64,000 bases of DNA from Enoplolaimus lenunculus (taxonomy: Eukaryota; Nematoda; Enoplea; Enoplida; Thoracostomopsidae), in assembly GCA_030248215.1 (NCBI GenBank), contig JASANG010000070.1, positions 1 to 64,000 of the forward strand. Reading direction: 5' to 3'. A program made the translations under genes and the position numbers. Position 1 is the first letter of the stretch. Each line of letters opens with the position of its first letter. A model generated the notes under the pieces. It worked only from the letters and a program-made list of their open reading frames with translations, was not told where the DNA came from and searched no databases. Shown in pieces: positions 61,501-64,000 of the stretch.

Positions 61501-64000
61501 GTAACAACATGATCGCCTTCGAAATCAACAAATCCAGCTACTTCTGCATATTTATCAGCGAAATCGATCAAACCGCTCATAAAACTATAGTCAATCATAA
61601 ATAGCATATTACCATTGTCTGTATTGTCAGATGGCGCAATCGTAACCAACTCCAGCGCAACTTGAATTTCATTTATTTGATATCTGAAATAAAGCAGAAA
61701 ATTGCAATAAAAAAATTTTAACCGAAACTAAATTTGAGTTAATGAACAAAGTCTTGCGTAGTGTTCGTGACGTCAAATCGGATGCAAATATAACTTGTGT
61801 GAACCAAAAAAGCATACGAAATTCTGGTTGGTACGATACTGTTCTGTTTAACTTCAACGGGGATTTCAACGAATTACTTTCAAAATCCTGCGTCGCCCTA
61901 AAATCTGTGATCTTTTCCTTGATCGCATGTAAATGTGTATCAATAATTTTTAAATGCTTGAAAAGTTTAATTGCGCATGGTACATTTTGCAATTTTAATT
62001 TAAAAATTTAATATTTAAATCTTGGCGATGCTACGCACCATCAAATATGACGCTCGCCAACATCAGTCAATTTTTTTAACTTACTGATAGACTAATTCGC
62101 TACCGTACAAAACTACTGAAGCCCAGGTCAAATACAACGACAAAATGTCTTCGGTGTCCAATGTTTCAATTGCGTTTGCAACTTCGTAGACAATACTTTT
62201 GACGTCCAGCGATTCAACAATATCTGGTAATGCCGGTGTATCAAGTTCTATTTTTTGAAGGTATCTTTTGTAGCTGGTGTACGCGATTTCAATCCAAATT
62301 TTATTGTCGTTAAACGCGAACGCACTTAAACAATTTTTGTTTACAACTTTCAGGCCAGACACCAGTGTTTCTCGGTCAAAGGAACTTGCCATATCATCGG
62401 CTGCTGGCGTTGCCATGTCAGCGGCTGCTGGCGTTGCCATGTCAGCGGCTGCTGGCGTTGCCATGTCAGCGGCTGCTGGCGTTGCCATATCATCGGCTGC
62501 TGGCGTTGCCATATCATCGGCTGCTGGCGTTGCCATGTCAGCGGCTGCTGGCGTTGCCATGTCAGCGGCTGCTGACGCTCCACTGACTCCAGCGACGTCT
62601 GGTGCACGCAGTTGGTCAACAACTGCATTAAATTGGGAGTCGTTGTCAAACTCGTCTCCGCATAGTTGCATTGCAAACCTGTAAAGAATGTCACCGGAAG
62701 TGGTGAAGCTACCGTCCGCAGAAACATAAGTGGTACGGATTATGGACCCGCTTAGAATTTAACGACAAGTCGCTTATTTTATAGAACCTGGTGCGCTAAG
62801 TTGAGCGGTGCCATATTTAAAGCTGTAGGACCTTTTGTTCAATAGTTAGTCGTATAAAGGCTAAACTTTTTGCTATAATAAACATCTGCAACAGCCCACA
62901 AAATTTCTGTCACTAATATACATGGTACAGCATATATTTTAGGAATACGTGACCTATAGATACATTGTCTTCAAGTCGGTTCAACTTTGGGACCGTAGGA
63001 CTTTCAATCACAAAATTGGCACCGTCTAACTCAGCTCGTCGAGATCTGTAAGAAAGGTTACTTTTATTTAAATTGCTAGTGGGTCCAGAATCCGTACTTT
63101 CGACTACATGCCAAACGGAACACTAGATAAGTATCATAAGCGCGATTCAATAGATATGTGGTGTGTTAATAGGTAAATTAGAGTAAGTATGTCACATATT
63201 ACCACATAACTGTTCGAATATTGTATAACAATTGTAGCTAAAATGTTACCCGCTATTGCAATCGGTACAAAACGTGTTCCTTGTCGCCACAGTTATAACG
63301 GTAACCTTACATTGTATGTAGACCTAGTTATTATTCGTTAAGAATATTCCATGTGACAAACTAAACGATTGCAACTGTCTTCTATTAATAGAGAAATTTT
63401 TACCATTTTGGTTGTAATATATAGTAGTCCGCCGTTTTTGCGCAACGCAGCAATGTTAGCGAATACAGAAACATCTTCATGCAGATTTTATTTTCATAGA
63501 AAAATTACGGTTAGGGTTTAAGAATTCATTGTAAGCAAAGTAATGTTGGAAAGTTGCGAAAAATACGTTTGCGCGGCGTTCCTGTTTTAATATAGATTAT
63601 ATATAAATATAAAATTAGCTAGAACGTTACTCATCAAAAACGTACATTTTTTCTAGAAAATTCCTAAGTGATTATAAAAAATTTTAAGTGTCTGAGCAGC
63701 TCATTACGTATACGATCTCACATTTTCAAATCATATTCCATTGTTCGCTGAAGATCTTGAGCTACCAATTCACCGTAATCAGTTTCAATTGCCGACAAAA
63801 CGTTCGCTGAGTACGCAGTAAACTCGGAGAATTCGCCAATGCTCATATCCAGCGGTGGAGGCTGAACTGGGTAGCGTGCAAACGTTAAACACGTATACAA
63901 CACAATGGTGTATGATATTGAATGCTCAGTATGTCCTTCTTCTTTTAAACAGTGCTCCAAATGCTCGCTTAGTCCTTCAGGTGCGGTATCTTCAGCATGG
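36122..64000 (-). CDS. large modular gene, one exon per repeat module (5' end outside window)
   Basis: Nineteen exons on the minus strand join into one frame of about 2,072 codons plus stop: 63722-64000 (partial), 62085-62678, 61462-61683, 57086-57421, 56478-56792, 55144-55455, 53745-54065, 52385-52711, 50934-51251, 49636-49953, 48926-49231, 48078-48383, 47123-47425, 46121-46456, 44118-44890, 42642-42744, 38572-38799, 37498-37722, 36122-36419. Every border is AG/GT. All introns are phase 2 except the one after 44118 (phase 1). Eleven central exons of 101-112 codons encode divergent copies of one acidic module. Its consensus is a Phe/Tyr-rich amphipathic helix, then F..I..EYG..F, a Pro/Asp turn, and L..ID near the end. 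Low-complexity Asp/Thr/Gly and Ala/Thr/Pro segments and a C-terminal Cys region complete it. I do not recognise the family. A secreted or structural role is inferred. Confidence 0.85.
36765..36905 (-). repeat. tRNA-derived SINE, copy 2
   Basis: On the minus strand: TATGGTGTAGTGGTAATCGT (A-box), GGGGTTATAATAC (B-box, degenerate), CTTGAAAATAGATTTGAGAT and an ATCACAGGAAAGGGTC tail. It lies in the intron between the last two exons of the large gene. Confidence 0.65.
37498..37722 (-). CDS. large gene, exon r (basic segment with furin-like site)
   Basis: Acceptor TATTTCAG, phase 2 in and out, 75 codons, donor GTACCA (weak but in the correct phase). Rich in Lys and Val (KSEVKVSVKAV). It contains GRRKRDVLAED, a good RXKR-type proprotein-convertase site. 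If the protein is secreted, cleavage here would release the C-terminal part. It contrasts with the acidic repeat exons. Confidence 0.72.
38572..38799 (-). CDS. large gene, exon q
   Basis: 76 codons, acceptor TTTCTAG, donor GTAAGT, phase 2/2. It reads TIQTICSAANLP and ends NQRITERILNVG, with one predicted amphipathic helix. The acceptor lies about 25 bp from the hairpin end of a repeat element, so the branch-point region sits at the element junction. Confidence 0.72.
38822..39910. mobile_element. hairpin-ended element with five roughly 170-bp tandem units
   Basis: Begins with a perfect 14-bp stem hairpin at 38833-38863 (GCGAAACTCCGAGC/GCTCGGAGTTTCGC). Next comes a run of CCGTCCGTCCGTCTG words and GCTGAACCGATTTTGATAAA. 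Then there are about five degenerate units marked by GCCTAAATTAGG-like words near 39076, 39251, 39431, 39583 and 39752. It lies in the intron upstream of exon q. The class is uncertain; a non-autonomous Helitron-like end is possible because of the terminal hairpin. Confidence 0.6.
40010..40172. mobile_element. hAT-type MITE (GGCCCGTAGCC ends)
   Basis: The left end is GGCCCGTAGCCAGCTC. The right end, reverse-complemented, is TAGCCGGTAGCTAAAGGGGG. It contains GGGGGCTGAGTCTGCCCTGG-like GC-rich sequence. A related right end is near 53670. Confidence 0.5.
40524..40997. mobile_element. MITE, about 475 bp, rich in ACTTAAGTCGA words
   Basis: The left end is GGCTGGGTTACAGAAACATG and the right end, reverse-complemented, is GGTGGGTTGCAGAAACATG, each followed by ACTTAAGTCGA. 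Flanks AAT on both sides could be a 3-bp duplication. The interior repeats GACTTAAGTC-like words. No coding capacity. A single similar end, GGCTGGGTTGCAGAGAAACA, is at 46658. Confidence 0.75.
41131..41172. repeat. C/G-run foldback
   Basis: A palindrome, ACCCCCCACACGCATATGCG followed by its near-complement ending in a run of about 13 G. It may be a small foldback or the end of a MITE. Confidence 0.5.
41320..41370 (+). mobile_element. hAT-type MITE end
   Basis: CTAGTGACGTAGCCGCAATG followed by GGGCTGAGAGGG resembles the GGCCCGTAGCC termini at 40010 and 53670. No partner end was located. Confidence 0.3.
41860..42245 (+). repeat. TTACCCG-word element
   Basis: About nine TTTACCCG/ACCCGCG words spaced irregularly, ending CGCGGGTACCCTCCGGTTGC. 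That ending resembles the terminal words of the CCGG- and GATATCCGG-word elements. Open frames through it are not convincing genes. Confidence 0.5.
42380..42505 (+). repeat. TTAGGC-family dispersed repeat, 3' part
   Basis: CTTAAGCTTAGGCTTAGGAA then TACTGTTACGCCCCTAAAAG and TAACATTGGCC. The same ending occurs inverted at 31045-31070. Confidence 0.65.
42642..42744 (-). CDS. large gene, exon p (Ser/Thr-rich)
   Basis: 103 bp, acceptor ATATTCAG, donor GTAAGT, phase 1 in and phase 2 out. It matches exon o (phase 1 out) exactly. Encodes EAKSTDPSASDASSSTTKAG and a TST/TGTGQ ending. It is compatible with an O-glycosylated linker; that is inference. Confidence 0.8.
44118..44890 (-). CDS. large gene, exon o (acidic Asp/Thr/Gly repeats)
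   Basis: 773 bp, acceptor TATTTTAG, donor GTATTT, phase 2 in and phase 1 out. It begins LLENGPLAEVTDLDDTPK, then carries about seven copies of a 26-residue repeat (GMGDDDSTTGGD, then TTTAAKETG), ending in shorter DDATTAAGDD repeats. The long frames on the opposite strand here are by-products. It is extremely acidic and probably disordered, possibly metal-binding or mucin-like. Confidence 0.85.
44170..44800 (-). repeat. coding minisatellite (78-bp units, 156-bp dimers)
   Basis: The repeat inside exon o. At 44290-44601 two 156-bp blocks are almost identical, each pairing a DNDAGETTT-type and a DKDAGDATT-type unit. This shows recent unequal exchange inside coding DNA. Confidence 0.85.
44891..46120. 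other. intron (exons n to o)
   Basis: 1,230 bp, AT-rich. No further exon with the expected phase was recognised. Confidence 0.5.
46121..46456 (-). CDS. large gene, module exon n
   Basis: 112 codons, phase 2/2, acceptor GAATTTTAG, donor GTAAGA. Opens DAMKKYLKITELIEQFG and ends HISGKEAAEQKIE. One repeat module and the last before the acidic exon. It is more Ala-rich than the others (STILNAVASTPAGY). Confidence 0.82.
46465..46527. repeat. (AAT)n microsatellite
   Basis: About 20 AAT units with one interruption, starting about 10 bp upstream of the acceptor of exon n in transcript direction. Confidence 0.9.
46651..46690 (+). mobile_element. single MITE end
   Basis: GTGGCTGGGTTGCAGAGAAA then CATGAC matches the terminus of the MITE at 40524. 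No opposite end was recognised. Confidence 0.4.
47123..47425 (-). CDS. large gene, module exon m
   Basis: 101 codons, phase 2/2, acceptor GTTTTTTAG, donor GTATGT. Begins DTIASLWQMINIV. Contains the module features VEFITNYLVSIDVDF and TKALSQLDESATSVI. Confidence 0.84.
47634..47793. mobile_element. 160-bp foldback MITE
   Basis: Almost entirely an inverted repeat. The left arm has CACAATATCATGCGTATACC then AGGTAACTTTTG; the right arm, reverse-complemented, has CACAATATCAGGCGTACACC then AGGTAACTTTTG. Arms are about 55-60 bp. It sits in the intron between exons l and m. Confidence 0.8.
48078..48383 (-). CDS. large gene, module exon l
   Basis: 102 codons, phase 2/2, acceptor TTTTTTACAG, donor GTATTT. 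Begins TNLLEIEVFLKSLEYV. Module features: GPLFVDIAKEAGLSF and FFADLAAITDDTW. Confidence 0.83.
48765..48825 (-). repeat. GATATCCGG-word element fragment
   Basis: ACCGGATATCCGGTCGCACC-type end. The terminal CGCACCCTGC resembles the ends of the other word elements. It is intronic. Confidence 0.55.
48926..49231 (-). CDS. large gene, module exon k
   Basis: 102 codons, phase 2/2, acceptor TTTTTTTCAG, donor GTAAGC. Begins EVMYEIHILLSESIYD. The module core FKAFEEIFAQYGMEFPIKAE is one of the clearest examples of the F..IF..YG.EFPI signature. Confidence 0.85.
49335..49420 (+). repeat. GCCAAAATTTGAA short array
   Basis: Four units of the word array found at 21230-21830, here as an intronic fragment of the large gene. 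Confidence 0.6.
49636..49953 (-). CDS. large gene, module exon j
   Basis: 106 codons, phase 2/2, acceptor CTAATTTCAG, donor GTAAGT. Begins ELIEISEEILSRAIVD. The core LLIEEYEYATDTEFPITIDL matches the EFPI part of exon k; it ends EEQVIE. Confidence 0.84.
50450..50522 (+). repeat. tRNA-like SINE head
   Basis: A-box-like TGGCGTAGTGATAGCATGC and B-box-like GTTTCGATTCC at tRNA spacing. The stems do not pair well enough for a functional tRNA, so I call it a SINE head or decayed tRNA copy. Confidence 0.45.
50733..50930 (+). repeat. 25-bp minisatellite abutting a splice donor
   Basis: About eight units of ACATTTGCAATTATTGTACT plus a few bases. The first units form small palindromes (GCAACATTTGCAAATGTTGC-like). 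The last unit runs into the donor of exon i. Confidence 0.85.
50934..51251 (-). CDS. large gene, module exon i
   Basis: 106 codons, phase 2/2, acceptor ATTATTTTAG, donor GTAAAT. Begins NIYRDLSQFFENSLRNPDTF. Core VFYESYAEFGYSLESFGF; end GLQNIDAQMLIEAS. The intronic bases of the donor come from the adjacent minisatellite. Confidence 0.84.
51680..52030 (+). repeat. CCGG-word element, copy 2
   Basis: Contains ATACCGCCGCAGGTTTGCCG, AAGCTTCCGGCTATTTCGGT and CGCTTCCGGTATTTTTAACC then TCCGG. It shares CTATTTCGGTAG-like and following AT-rich sequence with the copy at 7010. It is intronic. Confidence 0.5.
52385..52711 (-). CDS. large gene, module exon h
   Basis: 109 codons, phase 2/2, acceptor GTTTTTTTCAG, donor GTAAAA. 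Begins NAYTDLEILIKRANRN. Core TIKALFEIGETVRIDVGFQF; ends VINDLAS. Confidence 0.83.
52862..52935 (+). repeat. tRNA-like SINE head
   Basis: GGCTGCGTAGCTCAGTAGTT then AGAGG is a near-perfect tRNA D-arm/A-box. The B-box region (GTTGTGGAATAGAGCC) is degenerate, so a working tRNA is unlikely. Confidence 0.5.
52985..53170 (-). repeat. TTAGGC-family dispersed repeat
   Basis: On the minus strand: GATCAGAAGCGAAAAGTTTT, GCAATAGAGTAATTAAAGCT, TTAGACTATTTTTTTGC, then AAGCTTAGG words and GCTTACACTACTGTTATGAC. It matches 33215-33400 in order. Confidence 0.65.
53385..53525 (-). repeat. tRNA-derived SINE, copy 3
   Basis: On the minus strand: TAGCTAAAGTGATGGTGG (A-box region), GGATCGTTTGAAT (B-box region), then TTAGATTTGAGATAAAATAG and a TTATTCATGCGG tail. 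This is the same order as the copies at 32085 and 36765. Confidence 0.6.
53590..53672. mobile_element. hAT-type MITE right end
   Basis: Ends CCCCTCTTGGCTACGGGCCA then GTG, the complement of a GGCCCGTAGCCAAGAGGGG terminus. It is related to 40010-40172. The left end is uncertain, near 53510. Confidence 0.45.
53745..54065 (-). CDS. large gene, module exon g
   Basis: 107 codons, phase 2/2, acceptor AAATATTTCAG, donor GTAAGT. Begins YARSDARSVLTTLLRNGNP. Core SMKSVSEEFGFEFPLSVPSD shows the module signature; end IAELSTINSDSFYAD. Confidence 0.85.
54247..54532. mobile_element. hAT-type MITE with TGGATCC ends
   Basis: The left end is TGGATCCAGAGGGGAGGCGG and the right end, reverse-complemented, is AGAGGCGGATCCAAAATTTT. 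The interior has three AATTTT...GGTAAGGT(C/T)CCTACC-like internal repeats. It is related to 25446-25676 and lies in the intron between exons f and g. Confidence 0.6.
55144..55455 (-). CDS. large gene, module exon f
   Basis: 104 codons, phase 2/2, acceptor GCTGTTTCCAG, donor GTAAGG. Begins KLQVELREHLTTYLRDPDTF, whose LRDPDTF resembles LRNPDTF of exon i at the same position. Core YNFMQQYGLNPSGFEFDF; end SIRTIESAAYVEAC. Confidence 0.85.
55835..56140 (-). repeat. CCGG-word element, copy 3
   Basis: On the minus strand it starts CAGGGTACAACCGGAGGTCT then GCATCCGG, the same as the copy at 7016. It ends near CCCTTCGGGTGCATCCTGCA. It is intronic. Confidence 0.6.
56478..56792 (-). CDS. large gene, module exon e
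   Basis: 105 codons, phase 2/2, acceptor GGTAATTTAG, donor GTAAAC. Begins NANTYLYHILTKTTR. It is the most divergent of the module series: it has TPEAPRRAGEQPLG where others have the YG..F core, and three Cys. Confidence 0.8.
57086..57421 (-). CDS. large gene, module exon d
   Basis: 112 codons, phase 2/2, acceptor TTGTTTTAG, donor GTATGT. Begins NKQSQVLTLCEDMIDPDNI. Core FECLQMFAEFGLSGTFEG; end QSGIENLTDADAFLL. Confidence 0.83.
57600..57860 (+). repeat. TTAGGC-family dispersed repeat, long copy
   Basis: A short inverted scrap near 57604, then on the plus strand TGCGGCCCATGTACAGATTA, AGACGGATCGGTTTTCTGCT, CATAGGCTTAGGTATTAGCT, GACTTAGGTTTAAGGCTTAG and ATGCTTATACTACTGTAAAA. It aligns with 33195-33420 and then with the 3' part at 42440-42490. 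Confidence 0.65.
57861..58571. other. intron sequence before hAT transposase
   Basis: No gene is visible. It presumably includes the left end of the hAT element, but I could not find a matching terminal inverted repeat pair. Confidence 0.3.
58572..60690 (+). pseudogene. decayed hAT transposase (ZMYM1 / DUF4371 type)
   Basis: Conserved blocks in order across several frames: EPNDIGHFVYKK (58750), WVPDSSYKFVSS (58830), the FCNICKGAFCAHCVVF zinc-finger block (58930), LVNEPLSKFTHHRGKDATL and RGHRDYGQF (to 59300), FIIGQGCDGVAAMSGHIS (59670), LCSICDARWASRHDGI (59910), then PKDALSAMIACVAAFFPNVS near the end (60570). Stops and frameshifts separate the blocks, so it is dead. It lies antisense inside the 4-kb intron between exons c and d. 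Function when alive: cut-and-paste transposition. Confidence 0.85.
60691..61461. other. intron sequence after hAT transposase
   Basis: No exon of the large gene and no clear transposon end recognised. Confidence 0.35.
61462..61683 (-). CDS. large gene, exon c (short module)
   Basis: 74 codons, phase 2/2, acceptor GCTTTATTTCAG, donor GTAAGA. Begins YQINEIQVALELVTIAPSD. Core LIDFADKYAEVAGFVDFEG looks like a shortened module lacking about 30 residues. Confidence 0.8.
62085..62678 (-). CDS. large gene, exon b (module with Ala/Thr/Pro octapeptide repeats)
   Basis: 198 codons, phase 2/2, acceptor TTCTTTACAG, donor GTAAGT. Begins FAMQLCGDEFDNDSQF, then eight copies of an octapeptide near MATPAA(A/D)D, then a module-like half ending VANAIETLDTEDILSLYL. 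It may be a module split by the repeat insertion. Confidence 0.82.
62388..62582 (-). repeat. coding 24-bp minisatellite
   Basis: Eight in-frame 24-bp units (GCTGGCGTTGCCATGTCAGC on the plus strand, alternating with an ATATCATC variant) inside exon b. The near-identical units mean recent slippage or unequal exchange. The unit length keeps the frame. Confidence 0.9.
62679..63721. other. intron (exons a to b)
   Basis: 1,043 bp. It contains one exon-like stretch (62954-63045, minus) that fails the phase test; see rejected items. Confidence 0.45.
63722..64000 (-). CDS. large gene, exon a (cut by window edge)
   Basis: Open from the window edge to the donor GTGAGA (phase 2). Contains LSEHLEHCLKEEGHTEHS, SYTIVLYTCLTFARYP and a module-like end VLSAIETDYGELVAQDL. 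The acceptor or start lies beyond 64000, so neither the signal peptide nor the start codon can be judged. Confidence 0.78.

Noticed and set aside
62277-62684. Plus-strand and alternate minus-strand frames over the exon b repeat
   Set aside because: They are by-products of the 24-bp repeat, which is open in several frames.
62954-63045. Extra exon between exons a and b
   Set aside because: It has a good acceptor (TTCTTACAG), but the only donor-like GT gives phase 1, which does not fit exon b. Exons a and b already join in frame.

Overview
This is animal (invertebrate) nuclear DNA, AT-rich, with spliced genes, satellite arrays, tRNA-derived SINE-like repeats, a LINE, hAT and other DNA transposons, MITEs and a Ty3/gypsy LTR element. 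Nothing is bacterial, and no sequence here identifies the species.

Layout. 0.3-4.3 kb is a satellite of about 80-bp units in two inverted blocks; the right block has a 978-bp higher-order period. 4.3-8.2 kb is gene-free and holds a long-TIR element (5.9-6.86 kb) full of ACCCATATGGGT dyads. 8.2-17.0 kb is a Ty3/gypsy fossil in the tandem form LTR-body-LTR-body-LTR, inside one 5-bp target-site duplication. 17-26.5 kb holds a possible solo LTR, arrays of short repeated words, MITEs and a repeat family seen both with and without a MITE insertion. 26.6-30.9 kb is a degraded L1/Tx1-type LINE whose ORF1 carries a NADAR domain behind a zinc knuckle. 31-36 kb is gene-free repeat territory.

The main host gene runs on the minus strand from beyond position 64000 down to a stop at 36122-36124. 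I resolved 19 exons that join in one open frame of about 2,070 codons, with canonical AG and GT borders throughout. All introns are phase 2 except one. Eleven consecutive exons each encode one divergent copy of a roughly 100-residue, acidic, probably helical module. These are followed by an exon of acidic Asp/Thr/Gly 26-residue repeats, a short Ser/Thr exon, and three C-terminal exons with a furin-like RRKR-D site and a Cys-bearing tail. I do not recognise the family. The architecture suggests a large repetitive secreted or structural protein, but that is inference.

The introns of this gene collect mobile DNA: a decayed ZMYM1-like hAT transposase at 58.6-60.7 kb, hAT-type and other MITEs, foldback elements, SINE heads and minisatellites. 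One minisatellite supplies the intronic side of a splice donor.
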